This document shows, in pieces, positions 1-8,440 of a stretch of DNA of 64,000 bases; position 1 is the first letter of the stretch; each line of letters begins with the position of its first letter. The stretch is from Streptomyces hygroscopicus (GTDB lineage: Bacteria; Actinomycetota; Actinomycetes; Streptomycetales; Streptomycetaceae), in the NCBI RefSeq assembly GCF_026168105.1, contig NZ_LBMW01000021.1, positions 1 through 64,000 on the forward strand, given 5' to 3'. Below the pieces are notes generated by a model. The model did no database searches. It was not told where the DNA came from and saw only the letters and a list, made by a program, of their open reading frames with translations. Both the position numbers and the translations under genes were made by a program.

Positions 1-388
1 TCCGCCCGATCTCCACGATGCGGCTGGAGGAGGCCCGGTAAACCTCTTCTGCGCTGCGGTACGGCGCGTCCAGGTCTCCGCAGACCGTGAACCACCGGTG
101 CGCGGCCAGCAGGAAGCAGTCACCGGCCTCGAGGCGCACCGGGTCGGCGCCGTCGACGCCGAGCCAGCAGAAGCCTTCGAGTACGGCCCCGATCTTGATG
201 TGCTCGTGGACACCGAAGCGGAGCGCCCAGCTGCCCCACGCCTCAAGGCCCGACAGCGACCCGGTCCTGACGTTCAACGAGGCGAGAACATCGGACAGCG
301 GGTCAACCAGAGATCGCACGTCGGGCGAATTACTGCCTTTCTTGATACTCGTCTCGATGATCTGTTCGGTGACGGTGGCCCGGTTCAC
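1..388 (-). CDS. AraC-family regulator, N-terminal cupin part (cut by window edge)
   Basis: Reading leftward from a GTG at 388, preceded by an AAGGAAG ribosome site, the frame stays open to base 1. The roughly 129 visible residues match the N-terminal cupin domain found in many actinobacterial AraC regulators: a DPLSDVLASLNV-type opening, then the GxWALRF and H-x-K-I strands, a glycine turn, and LEAGDCFLLA followed by a histidine-containing strand. The DNA-binding helix-turn-helix half would lie beyond the left edge. It is codirectional with the FAD monooxygenase (618-1730), 229 bases downstream of it, so it may control that gene; this is inference. The effector is unknown. Confidence 0.75.
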   Translation of the reverse strand, partial: MNRATVTEQIIETSIKKGSNSPDVRSLVDPLSDVLASLNVRTGSLSGLEAWGSWALRFGVHEHIKIGAVLEGFCWLGVDGADPVRLEAGDCFLLAAHRWFTVCGDLDAPYRSAEEVYRASSSRIVEIGR

Positions 389-617
389 GATGTACTTCCT
401 TCGGTGGTTGGGTGCGGTTGTCAGTGTCCGCACAGTGCCGCGACAGCCTCGGCCGTGGTCCGCCTTGTCACGGGCGGGGCTCCGGGGCACGGACGTGGCG
501 GGACCGGGTACTCGACGAGCTCGGTCGGCGCCAGGCCGCAAGGAGCGGCGTCATGCGAGACCGCCTCCTCCACGACCGGCATCGGTGTGGTGCGTTGAGG
601 CGGTGGTAGGGCCGGCT

Positions 618-1730
618 TCAGGGCAGGTCGCGCAGCGGGGCGTAGCCGCGCTCGAACAAGGCGTTGGCGCCGTAGCGGAACGCGATGTTGCGCGCGGCGG
701 TCGGCAGGGACCTGGTCCGGTCGCGCCGGTGCGTCTGCTGCTGCACCCACCGGATGCGGGGGAGCCTGCGCTGGACGTACTGCTGGAGGAGGTCCTTGGT
801 GTCGCCCCCGGTGGTCAGCACCTCGGCGAGGACCTGAGCGTCCTCGACGGCCATGGCGACGCCCTGCGCCATGTTGGGTGAGCTGGCGTGGGCGGCGTCG
901 CCGACGAGCACAATACGTCCCCGGGCCCATGTCTCGCCGCCGACCTCCTCCACCGGTGAGAAGTACGCCTTGTGGGCGGCGGGTGTGGCCAGCAGGTCCC
1001 GTACGCGCTGGTCGTAGTCGGAGAAGAGCCGGAGAAGACCGGAGGTGGTGGTCGGGTCCTCGGGTGAGGCGGCCGTCAGGTCGGCGTAGCAGCACACCCG
1101 GCCCCCACCGACGGGGTACGCCAGGAAGGCCGTCCCCGGGCCCAGCCACACGGTCCACCGGTCGATGTCGGGGGCGTCACCGGTCAGGAAGCGCCAGCAG
1201 ACCTGCCCGAGGTAACGGGCACGGGCCGCCGGGTCGACCGACTCCCGCAGGCCCGACCGTATGCCGTCGGCTCCCACGACCACGTCGTACCGGCCGCTCC
1301 CGCCGTCGCTGAACTCCACGTGCACACCGTCGTCGGACTGCTTGAGCGAGCCCAGGGTGACCCCGTGGCGGACAGGCACCGGCACGACGTCCTGCAGGGC
1401 GGCATGGAGGTCGCCTCGGGTGATGCCGACGCAACCGGCGGTGCCTCTCCACAGCTCGGCCAGGTCGATGTCGGCCAGCACCCTGCCCCGGTGGCTCATC
1501 AGCCGCTGGCCGGGCACGGCCGCTCCCAGCGCGCTGAGGTGTTCCTCCAGCCCCAGTGCGGTCAGCGCGCGGACGCTGTTGCCGGGCAGGAAGAGACCGG
1601 CCCCCGTGGCTCGGCTCTCGGGCGAACGCTCGATGACGTCGACGGACATTCCCCCGCGGCAAAGCGCGGTGGCGGTGGCCAGGCCGGCGATGCCGGCTCC
1701 CACCACAAGGACGTCAAGGTTGCTGGGCAT
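618..1730 (-). CDS. FAD-dependent aromatic-ring monooxygenase (PHBH/UbiH-like)
   Basis: A 370-residue flavoprotein of the p-hydroxybenzoate hydroxylase-fold group, which uses FAD and NAD(P)H to hydroxylate aromatic or polyketide-like substrates in the cytoplasm. The N-terminal dinucleotide motif VVGAGIAGLATA, the VVVGADGIRS segment in mid-protein, and the late VGDAAHASSPNMAQG segment are the three signatures of the family. The frame is open upstream to 1910, but an ATG at 1730 sits right after GGAGAATCGC and directly before the Rossmann strand, so I use that start. The substrate cannot be read from sequence. The AraC-type gene downstream (1-388) may be its regulator. Confidence 0.85.
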   Translation of the reverse strand: MPSNLDVLVVGAGIAGLATATALCRGGMSVDVIERSPESRATGAGLFLPGNSVRALTALGLEEHLSALGAAVPGQRLMSHRGRVLADIDLAELWRGTAGCVGITRGDLHAALQDVVPVPVRHGVTLGSLKQSDDGVHVEFSDGGSGRYDVVVGADGIRSGLRESVDPAARARYLGQVCWRFLTGDAPDIDRWTVWLGPGTAFLAYPVGGGRVCCYADLTAASPEDPTTTSGLLRLFSDYDQRVRDLLATPAAHKAYFSPVEEVGGETWARGRIVLVGDAAHASSPNMAQGVAMAVEDAQVLAEVLTTGGDTKDLLQQYVQRRLPRIRWVQQQTHRRDRTRSLPTAARNIAFRYGANALFERGYAPLRDLP

Positions 1731-2158
1731 GCGATTCTCCTGTACGGCTTCCGCAGGTACGTTCTGCACTACGTCCCGTTCAGCGGCCTGGTTCTCGGTC
1801 GCTGCTTCCGGGTGGGTCCCTTGGCCCCCGAGCTTGGCCGTAGTGACACCAGCACGGCGGGAGACGATCTCGATGTTCGACGGGAAGCGATCTTCAGTGG
1901 CCGGCATCACGCCTGGCTACTGAGGTTTCCGGTGTTGGGGTGACGTCATGACGGGACCGGGACCAGTCCGGTCTCGGTGATGAATCCGTCGAGCGGGCCG
2001 GGCCGGCACTGCATCCGTTTCAGGCGGGTGCAGTGCCCAATCCAGGCCCGACCGCGGCGATCGTCCCGGCGCGCAGCCTACGCAGGCTCGATCAACTCCC
2101 AGCGAGCAGGGGGCAGATCACTCGGTCCGGGCGGCGTTCGGTGTGTCCGTGTGAGCCT
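1731..2158. other. Intergenic stretch, no gene supported
   Basis: Between the monooxygenase start and the first recognisable repeat remnant lies about 430 bases. The monooxygenase frame stays open upstream as far as 1910, but that extension has no family similarity and lies upstream of the better ribosome site. Nothing else recognised. Confidence 0.4.
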
Positions 2159-2310
2159 GACGGTATTTGAACCGTCGGGGCGGCGCTGTGCGTTGCTGCG
2201 GGCAGCACGGTCATCCGACGATTCCTGCGGGGGGTATGCAGTGCCTGGTCCCAGTGATGCCGGGTCTGCGGCGGCGGTCAGCTGCCTGTCCGGCCTGGAC
2301 GGAACACGGG
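2159..2310 (+). pseudogene. Decayed leader/N-terminal end of the YGLDGT repeat-protein family
   Basis: This stretch matches, base by base with scattered changes, the beginning of the two repeat-protein loci at 28.76-28.91 kb and 39.79-39.94 kb. Shared pieces include GAACCG-CGGG, TGCGTTG, ATTCCTGCGGGG, TGCCTGGTCCCA, GCCGGGT-TGCGGC and GGCCTGGACGGAACAC. An extra G in the GCGGGG run shifts the frame, and similarity stops at about 2310, where a methyltransferase remnant begins. It is therefore a third, broken copy. Seen directly by comparing the three stretches; the function of the family is unknown. Confidence 0.65.
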
Positions 2311-2780
2311 CTTGCGTCGACCACGTCCTGTCGGCCCTTGCGCAGCGCCATACCGAGGACCGGATGTTCCCGATCGAAGCGGCCCGCGATCCGCGGACCA
2401 CCGGCGCGATCATCCCCAGCGGCGAAGCCCTGGCCCACGCACTGACCGATCCGGTGCGGGCCCCGGCACCCCGCCCGCCGGCCACCCTGGAAACGGGCGC
2501 CGGCGCCGGCGCGGCCACCATGGAAATGGTGCACCCCGGCGGCACCCTGACCTACTTCGCCTACCTCGGCACCCTCAGAGCCCGTGCCCTCCTTGCATCA
2601 CGAGCCGAGGTACGCCGACACGCCGCGGTGGACGGAGTCATGGCCTCTACCAGCGCAGCCATGCCACCGGCCATCGGCCAGTGTGGTCCGACCTGCCCCC
2701 AGCCATCGTCCGGCACCTGCAACGCCCCCTTGCCCTTGCCTCCCCCCCGCGACCAGCAGCACGGCGGAGTAAGGCGGTGA
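2311..2780 (+). pseudogene. PmtA-like SAM methyltransferase remnant with internal deletion
   Basis: One frame reads LSALAQRH...FPIEAARDPRTTGAIIPSGEALAHALTDP and then LETGAGAGAAT, as in class I methyltransferases of the phospholipid N-methyltransferase (PmtA) type, where the last piece is the SAM-binding glycine loop. It then jumps directly to PGGTLTYFAYLGT-RARALLASRAEVRRH, which belongs near the C-terminus of these enzymes, so the middle of the fold is missing. Near 2645 the frame shifts again: the plausible tail YQRSHATGHRPVWSDLPPA-VRHLQRP is read in the frame of the next gene. In related genomes such a methyltransferase often precedes a DedA gene, as here. A non-functional remnant. Confidence 0.6.
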
Positions 2781-2782
2781 AC

Positions 2783-3526
2783 ATGCTGTCGGACACCCTC
2801 GGCCACCTTCCCTCCGCCCCTGCGTACGCGGTAGTGGCCCTGGCCGTCCTCGCCGAGTCGATCCCTCTGATCGGCGCCTTCGTCCCCACGTTCACCCTGC
2901 TGCTGACCGCGGGCGCACTGGCCCGCACCGGCCACGTCAGCCTTCCGCTCGTCATCGCGGCCGCTGTCGGCGCCGTCGTCACCGGTGACTTCCTCGCCCA
3001 CCGCACCGGAAGATCCATGGGTGATCAACTGCGCGTAGGCCGCGTAGGTCGTCACATCCCCGGCACCGTCTGGCAGCACGCCGAGACGCTGATGACTCGC
3101 CACGGCGGCCGAGCCATCTTCCTGGCTCGTTTCCTGCCCGTGGTCCGCACTCTCGCCCCCCACTTCGCAGGCGCCACCCGCCTGCCCTACCACCGCATCG
3201 CTCCCTACAGTGCCACCGCCGCATGCCTGTGGGCCACATCGGAAGCCGGCGCCGGGTACGCGGCCGCGACATCTCTTCGGAGAATCCCCACTCTTGGTGG
3301 CCTGGCTCTCGCCGCGGTCGCCCTGATCGTGACTGGGGGCGCGCTGCTGTGGGTGAAGAAACGCCGGCGCCTTCTGCACCCACGGATGGCACCCTCGCGT
3401 CGCGAAGGCGGGCTCGTCGCGAAGAAGACCCGCGTCACCCAAGCAAAGTTCCAGTGCACGGCGTGCGGCTTCACCCCCGGCGCGGACCAGGTTGGCGCGC
3501 TGAACGTCCTCAACACGGACGGGTGA
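2783..3526 (+). CDS. DedA-family membrane protein with a TnpB-derived C-terminal tail
   Basis: A 247-residue integral membrane protein. Residues 1 to about 200 are a DedA/SNARE-associated (VTT) domain: hydrophobic segments near 12-35, 38-50 and 53-65, a GAFVPTFTLLLTAG entrance, and the family's R-F-L-P-V-V-R segment in mid-protein (HGGRAIFLARFLPVVRTLAP). DedA proteins act in lipid carrier recycling and membrane potential homeostasis. The last 35 or so residues (KKTRVTQAKFQCTACGFTPGADQVGALNVL) are not DedA but resemble the zinc-ribbon end of IS605/IS200-type TnpB, with only one CxxC pair. Start ATG at 2783 follows AAGGCGG. It probably formed by insertion and partial deletion of an element. Confidence 0.8.
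   Translation: MLSDTLGHLPSAPAYAVVALAVLAESIPLIGAFVPTFTLLLTAGALARTGHVSLPLVIAAAVGAVVTGDFLAHRTGRSMGDQLRVGRVGRHIPGTVWQHAETLMTRHGGRAIFLARFLPVVRTLAPHFAGATRLPYHRIAPYSATAACLWATSEAGAGYAAATSLRRIPTLGGLALAAVALIVTGGALLWVKKRRRLLHPRMAPSRREGGLVAKKTRVTQAKFQCTACGFTPGADQVGALNVLNTDG
3436..3526 (+). mobile_element. TnpB (IS605/IS200-type) zinc-ribbon remnant
   Basis: The coding end of the DedA gene reads TQAKF-C-x2-CGFTPGAD-VGALNVL, which corresponds to the C-terminal zinc ribbon of OrfB/TnpB proteins, where the second CxxC and an Asp-rich AD-x-x-A-A-x-N motif follow. Only the 3' end of such a gene is present and no left part or element ends are visible. Confidence 0.5.
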
Positions 3527-3665
3527 CCGCAACTTCATGGGCGTGAGACAGAACCGAACCGGCTGTCAAATGCGGCCGTTGTGCCGATCGAAGTCGAACG
3601 ACATCTGTTGTTCAGGGTCGCGGGTCACGTACCCGTCAACAGAAAAGGAAGAGGAAACGTACCTC

Positions 3666-4361
3666 ATGAATCATCGCCTGCGTACGACGCTCATGGCCAC
3701 CGTCGCGCTCGGCGCCGGACTGTTGATGACGGCTTGCCAGAGCAATGCTACGTCAGGCGCGCTGTCCGCCGTGACCGGCAGCCGGGGGTCCACCCCCGAG
3801 GCCGGTCAGGGGACCGCTGAGGAGGCCGGCAAGCACTCCGGCAGCGGCGCGAGCAGCCCAAGCGGCGCGTCCGGTGGCCCGGGGGCGCCCGGCGACGGAG
3901 CCTCGGCTCGCGGCGCCGCCGGTTCGACGGCGGGCGGGGGCGCCCCGGACAACAAGGTCGGGCAGCGCTGCGGTGCCGACGACATCCTCTGGAGCACGAG
4001 GTCCGAGACCCAGACCACCGGCTACATCCTGATCACGGCCAAGGCCAGGCCCGGTATCACATGCACCCTGCCGGGCGGCTCGCCGCTCGTGGCCTTCGGC
4101 TCGGACGGAACCATGGCCAAGCCCGTGGAGCAGGCCCAAGATGCCCCGATCACGCTGCGCGCAGGAGTCACCGTCTACGCCGGCGTCAAGCCCAAGACCA
4201 CCGATTCGGCCTGGGGCAAGGAGCTGGACGAAATAATCGTCGCCGTCGACAACGACGACGACACCCCGGTGAGCCTGAAGGTCGGCAGGATCGTCGTCGA
4301 TCATCCGAGCGTCACCAACTGGCACACCTCTCCCTCTCAGGCCGTCCCCTCCTCTTCCTGA
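3666..4361 (+). CDS. DUF4232 lipoprotein
   Basis: A 231-residue predicted lipoprotein. It has a short basic N-terminus, a hydrophobic stretch and a lipobox LMTAC, so it should be lipidated on the cysteine and anchored outside the membrane. A low-complexity Ser/Gly/Ala linker (about residues 25-100) leads to a C-terminal DUF4232 domain that begins RCGADDILWS, is rich in beta strands and carries a cysteine in ITCTLPGG likely paired with the first. The domain's function is unknown. ATG 3666 is preceded by AGAGGAAA; upstream ATG codons lack a ribosome site. A strong hairpin follows 65 bases after the stop, so it is probably monocistronic. Confidence 0.85.
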   Translation: MNHRLRTTLMATVALGAGLLMTACQSNATSGALSAVTGSRGSTPEAGQGTAEEAGKHSGSGASSPSGASGGPGAPGDGASARGAAGSTAGGGAPDNKVGQRCGADDILWSTRSETQTTGYILITAKARPGITCTLPGGSPLVAFGSDGTMAKPVEQAQDAPITLRAGVTVYAGVKPKTTDSAWGKELDEIIVAVDNDDDTPVSLKVGRIVVDHPSVTNWHTSPSQAVPSSS

Positions 4362-4426
4362 CCAAGCTAGCCGCGCAACTCTCTTGCTGTGCCCCCGAAG
4401 GAACCGGGCCCGGCTCTGAAAGCCAG

Positions 4427-4459
4427 AAGCGGGACCCCAGCAGTGTTGGGGCCCCGCTT
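4427..4459 (+). terminator. Rho-independent-type hairpin after the DUF4232 lipoprotein
   Basis: Bases 4427-4438 pair with 4448-4459 (AAGCGGG-CCCC against GGGG-CCCGCTT) with one A-C mismatch and a nine-base loop. It lies between the convergent lipoprotein gene and the 693-aa gene, and can serve both strands. No long T run follows, as is usual in actinomycetes. Confidence 0.6.
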
Positions 4460-4519
4460 GTGCAGAATGGACGGGTGCCCTGCGCAGCTCTGGCCACGGT
4501 TGGTACCGGAGAGCGGGAT

Positions 4520-6601
4520 CTACTTGCCCCGCCCCCTGCGGCGGGCGGGACCGTCGGGCCCGTGCCGCGGTGCTGACCGGTCCGGTCCCGTGCCGGACGC
4601 CGTCGTTCCTGGAGAGGGCTTTGAGCGGGTCGTACTGCGGGAGCGGGCGGCAGCGGCGGACGGCCGAGGTGTGCCCGTCCGCTCCGTAGCACCGGGGCTG
4701 ATTCTGGATCGGGGAGTCCGCCAGGCCATGGGGGTGTCCGGCTGGTGGATGATCCAGTCGGACTCCTTGAAGTGGGAGGAGAGCGCCCGCCCGAGGACGG
4801 TGGCGTCGAAGGGGCCCGTGGACTCGAACACGCCCAGGGACAGGGGCCGTCCCAGTTTTTCCTCCCACGCGCCCGCCCATTCGGCGAGGGCCGGCAGGGT
4901 CCCGCTTACGGTCTGCTTGTCGAGGTAGCCGTGTCCGCCCATGAAGTCGCCCGGGTACCGGTCGGAATGGTGGGTGCGCCAGTACTCTCGGGCAGCCCGG
5001 ACGATAGCGGTGCTGTTGATGTCGAGGTCGAAGTCGCTCGGCTCGGGCTCCACGCCGAGGCGCCACATCGCGTCGTACGGGCGGCGTAGAGGACGGTTCT
5101 GGTCGTTACCGAACCACTCCCGGAGTCGCTGCAGAGCCAGTGGGTTGTCAGCCACGTCGACCTCGCGCGGCAGCGTCTTGTGGATGCCGGAGAAGAATCC
5201 GGCGCCTGTTCCCTTCAGGCGGATGTCGACCTGTGACGGGTCGATGCCGTCACGTTCCAGCGCCGCCAGCATCTCTGAGCCGAACTGCTGGTACAGCTCG
5301 GGCGTCATGCCCATGGGCGCCTCACCCGTGAGCAGCCACCTGATCTGGATCGGGCTTATCCCGAGGAAATCGAGGTCGCGCCGAGTGATGGCGTAGCCGG
5401 AGTCGTCCTTCGGCCACCAGCTCGGCGCCGGTTCTGCACCGTCGAGGATCCGCGTGATCCGGTTGTCGAGGGGGTCGCCCGGGTTGAGCTGTTGGGTGAT
5501 TGGCAGTGGACGCCATCGCGGGGCAGTGCCCGGTGCCGGTATCGGCGCGGACGCCTGGTCGTGCGCGGCGCCGGCCAGGGCGGGCGCGCCCAGTGAGACA
5601 GCGGCGGCCGCGCTCTGTCCGGTGGTGGCGGCCGGGGCGGTGTGGGAGACGATGCCGTCCAGGACGGCCCGGTGGTCGCCCGGCAGGGCCACCCATTCCT
5701 TCTGCCCGAGGTAGCCCATGCCGGTCGTGGGGAGGGACAGGATGTCCCGGGCGGGCAAGCGGGCGGCCAGGATCACGCCGGTGCCGCGGCGTTCCTCAAG
5801 CCAGTCGGTGACGATCTGGCGATCGGCCGACCAGCTGGCCAGCGGCCGCTGACGGGCTTCTACGACCTGGCCGACATTCTGGTCGACCGCCCAGTCCGGC
5901 CGCCGGGCACTCTCCGGCCAGCTGAGAGCGCGGTAGGACAGCACCTCGGTGATGCCGCGGGAGGCGAGGACCTCTTGGGTCATCTCGTACTGGGTGCGCA
6001 GAAAGTCCCGCAGCGTCTCGCGGTTGTAGTCCAGCTCGAGGCTCACAGCGAAGCGGGTCTTGGCGTCCATGTGCCACTCCAGCACCCCGGCGAGGCTGAA
6101 CTCCTCCTGGGCTGCCTGCTGCAGTGCCAGTACCCGTACGTTGTTGTCGGATCCGTACGCCCAGGACCCCATCAGCTCGCTGACCGCGATCATGCGGACC
6201 AGGGTGTCGGCCCGTGGGGAGTCCATGGCTACGACCTTCTCTGCAGCGTGACGCGGATCTGCAGGGTTGAGCTCGTCGACATGGAGTACGTCGGCGCCCA
6301 TGGAGGGATACCGGTCGTTGTACGGGACCAGGACGTAGCGGCCGTTGCTCAGATGAGACGCCATGTCATTGCCGACCACGAGCCCCATCGAGGCGAGGAC
6401 GAGCGCAGGCGTGGAGGAACGCATGCGCCGGGCGAGGGCCTCGATGGCGACGGTCTTGGCCTCAGGTGTGTCGGTGACACGGCCGTCGTCGGTCAGCAGA
6501 GCCTCGGCGAGAAGCTGCTGGCCGAGCCGCTCCGTTGAGCCCACTGGCGGCAGCGAGATGGCGGTGGTCCTGTGCACCTCGTTGATCGGCCCCTCGCTCA
6601 A
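4520..6601 (-). CDS. Toxin-like protein: ADP-ribosyltransferase-like plus nucleotidyltransferase-like domains
   Basis: A 693-residue protein. Residues about 150-320 look like an ART fold in R-S-E order: an Arg in VLSYRALSWPE, a Ser-containing strand ASWSADRQ followed by a helix, then VILAARLPARDILSLPTTG and a conserved-position Glu in QKEWVALPG. A Pro/Ala linker (330-370) follows. Residues about 385-630 contain a segment ending PSDFDLDINS, with an Asp-x-Asp pair like that of the nucleotidyltransferase superfamily, after a KGTGAGFFSG turn. The last 60 residues are basic low complexity. The start is a TTG after GGGGAAGGCC. It is the third gene of an operon with 6666-7229 and 7275-8219. The combination suggests an effector or toxin, but no secretion signal is seen; activity is inferred. 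Confidence 0.6.
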   Translation of the reverse strand: MSEGPINEVHRTTAISLPPVGSTERLGQQLLAEALLTDDGRVTDTPEAKTVAIEALARRMRSSTPALVLASMGLVVGNDMASHLSNGRYVLVPYNDRYPSMGADVLHVDELNPADPRHAAEKVVAMDSPRADTLVRMIAVSELMGSWAYGSDNNVRVLALQQAAQEEFSLAGVLEWHMDAKTRFAVSLELDYNRETLRDFLRTQYEMTQEVLASRGITEVLSYRALSWPESARRPDWAVDQNVGQVVEARQRPLASWSADRQIVTDWLEERRGTGVILAARLPARDILSLPTTGMGYLGQKEWVALPGDHRAVLDGIVSHTAPAATTGQSAAAAVSLGAPALAGAAHDQASAPIPAPGTAPRWRPLPITQQLNPGDPLDNRITRILDGAEPAPSWWPKDDSGYAITRRDLDFLGISPIQIRWLLTGEAPMGMTPELYQQFGSEMLAALERDGIDPSQVDIRLKGTGAGFFSGIHKTLPREVDVADNPLALQRLREWFGNDQNRPLRRPYDAMWRLGVEPEPSDFDLDINSTAIVRAAREYWRTHHSDRYPGDFMGGHGYLDKQTVSGTLPALAEWAGAWEEKLGRPLSLGVFESTGPFDATVLGRALSSHFKESDWIIHQPDTPMAWRTPRSRISPGATERTGTPRPSAAAARSRSTTRSKPSPGTTASGTGPDRSAPRHGPDGPARRRGRGK

Positions 6602-6665
6602 GGCCTTCCCCCCTGCTGGTCGTTACTGTTCGTTGCGGTTGTTGAGCGGTAGGCCCTCGGGCGTG

Positions 6666-7229
6666 TCAGGCTCTCCCCAAGAACGTCTCGGCCTGCTCAC
6701 GCAGGCTCGTCGGAGCCGCGGCCCAGGCCGGGGTGCTCATCAGCTCGCGCAGCTTGACCTCCTTCACCTCCCGGGGAGCGTCCTTGCGCAGGCCGACGTG
6801 CGGCCACACCAGGTCCAGCTCGTCGGGAAGGGCCCAATGGGCGCCGAGGGCCGACTCCGGTTCGGGGCCCTCGGCGGACGCCACCAAGATCTCGTCGGCG
6901 GTGGCGGCGGGGCTGATCTCGATCAAGGTGAGGCCGAGTCTGCCGATGGCCTCCCGGAACAGGGAACGGTGGGTTTCCACGGTGCCGGCGGAGGGCTGCT
7001 GTCCCTGGTGGAACAGGGTGAACACCCAGCCGCTTTCGCCGGTACGGGCCAGGTCCAGGACGAGCCGGGCTCCGGCCACGTCGGTGAACGAGCGGTGCGC
7101 GATGCTCTGCGCGGCTCCGGGCCCCTCGATACGGGGCTCCTGGTCTACCCCGAAGGTGTCGATGAGCCACTGGATCTGGTCGGAGGACAGTTCGCCGTGC
7201 GAGAGCGCGCGCAGTGCGGGCCACAGCAT
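6666..7229 (-). CDS. Unknown 187-aa protein, middle gene of toxin-like operon
   Basis: A soluble acidic protein of 187 residues with no family I can name. It begins MLWPALRALSHGELSSDQIQWLIDTFG, a helical opening, followed by mixed alpha/beta sequence with a strand-rich centre (GARLVLDLARTGESGWVFTLFHQG). AAAGGA precedes the ATG. It lies 45 bases after the PHP gene and 64 bases before the ADP-ribosyltransferase-like gene, all on the minus strand, so the three are probably cotranscribed. Its size and position would suit an immunity protein or chaperone for the large protein downstream, but nothing in the sequence itself proves this. Confidence 0.65.
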   Translation of the reverse strand: MLWPALRALSHGELSSDQIQWLIDTFGVDQEPRIEGPGAAQSIAHRSFTDVAGARLVLDLARTGESGWVFTLFHQGQQPSAGTVETHRSLFREAIGRLGLTLIEISPAATADEILVASAEGPEPESALGAHWALPDELDLVWPHVGLRKDAPREVKEVKLRELMSTPAWAAAPTSLREQAETFLGRA

Positions 7230-7274
7230 GGTGGAAGATCCTTTCTTCGGCGGCGTGTGCCGGGTGGAGGACGG

Positions 7275-8219
7275 TCAGGACTCGGAGTCGGCAGAAAGTG
7301 GGGACAGGCGGATCGGGTCGGTCCAGGCCCGTCCGCCGGCGGCGTCTTCGACGGTGACCCGGTAGTACCCGGCGTTGCGGAACGTCGCCACCGGAAGGGA
7401 GCACTCGGTCAGTGACTCGCCCTCTCTCACCTGGGCTCCCGGAGCTCCCCCGGTGAGGAGCACTTTCCTGGCGGGTGAGCAGCTCACGGTGAGCTGACCG
7501 CCGTCGAGTCGGACGTCGTGCAGCTCGGGGCCCGTGCTGGAGTAGTAGTGCCCGGCCTTGAGCGCCGTCAGTAGCTGTGCCGGGTCGAGGGACTCGGCCC
7601 GTACCTGAACCCGGGCGGCGCAGGGGGGAGGGTCGTGCGGTTGCAGGTGGGCGTCGTCGGCAGCGTATGCGTGCAGCCGATGCCCCCGGTTGAGCAGTAT
7701 GTCGGTCAGGTGCCAGCTGTCGCCCCGATGCTCGCGGTCCGCCAGCGCGTTGTAGACCTCGACCGCGTGGGTGGCGTCCAGGCTCTCTGCATCGGCTGCG
7801 GTGAGCAGCGAGGCTGCGGGATGCGCCATGCCGATGAACGCTCCCGCGGCCCGAGCCCGTCGGGCGAGTGCGGGACCGCTCTGGCCGGGCTCGGGCGGCG
7901 CGAAATCGAGCGGCAGGCCCACCGCGACGATGTGCCAGGACGGTCCGGCCTCCGTGCGCGGAGCATGCAGTTCGGCACCCGTCAGCGTCGTGAAGCCCGG
8001 CGAGCGCAGCGACCGAGTGTCCGTCACGGGGTAGCCGTACTCGGCACGGAAGTGATCCGTGATCGCCAGGAAGTGGAATCCCGCGTCCCGGTAATGACGC
8101 GCGGTCTCCTCAGGGGACAGCGCTCCGTCGGACCGGTCGGAATGCGTGTGCAGGTTGCCTCGCCAGAACCGGCCCGACCGGGTGAAGGGCAGAACCTCCA
8201 CCCGTTCTTCGCCGCTCAA
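7275..8219 (-). CDS. PHP-domain metallohydrolase (CehA/McbA-like)
   Basis: A 314-residue protein with the PHP metal-binding motifs in order: NLHTHSDRSDG (the His-x-His pair), a Glu in PEETARHYRDAGF, ITDH, GAEL, GMAHPA and YAADDAH. These bind two or three metal ions for phosphoester or related hydrolysis; CehA/McbA members are annotated as metal-dependent hydrolases. The C-terminal 90 residues form a beta-rich extension. The frame is open upstream to 8624, but a TTG at 8219 directly after AAGGGGGCGCA and just before the HTH motif is the most plausible start. First gene of the three-gene operon with 6666-7229 and 4520-6601; substrate unknown. Confidence 0.75.
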   Translation of the reverse strand: MSGEERVEVLPFTRSGRFWRGNLHTHSDRSDGALSPEETARHYRDAGFHFLAITDHFRAEYGYPVTDTRSLRSPGFTTLTGAELHAPRTEAGPSWHIVAVGLPLDFAPPEPGQSGPALARRARAAGAFIGMAHPAASLLTAADAESLDATHAVEVYNALADREHRGDSWHLTDILLNRGHRLHAYAADDAHLQPHDPPPCAARVQVRAESLDPAQLLTALKAGHYYSSTGPELHDVRLDGGQLTVSCSPARKVLLTGGAPGAQVREGESLTECSLPVATFRNAGYYRVTVEDAAGGRAWTDPIRLSPLSADSES

Positions 8220-8440
8220 TGCGCCCCCTTCGCGCACGTGCCCGTCGCGTGCATCAAGCCTGGGGCCAGCTGGACGGTGATGCACACGAGCTTCCTCCAG
8301 GTGGTGATCATTGTAGTAGACGGTGTGATCGCCAAGCCTGGTTCTGCCATCGTCATAGCGTGCCCGGCACCGGCTCGGTGGCCATGACGTGGACGTGGAC
8401 GGCCGTGTGCAGAAGGCAGGGGCTGGTCGCTGTGCCTTCG

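Noticed and set aside
1731..1910. N-terminal extension of the FAD monooxygenase
   Set aside because: In frame, but the ribosome site and the Rossmann start favour the ATG at 1730.
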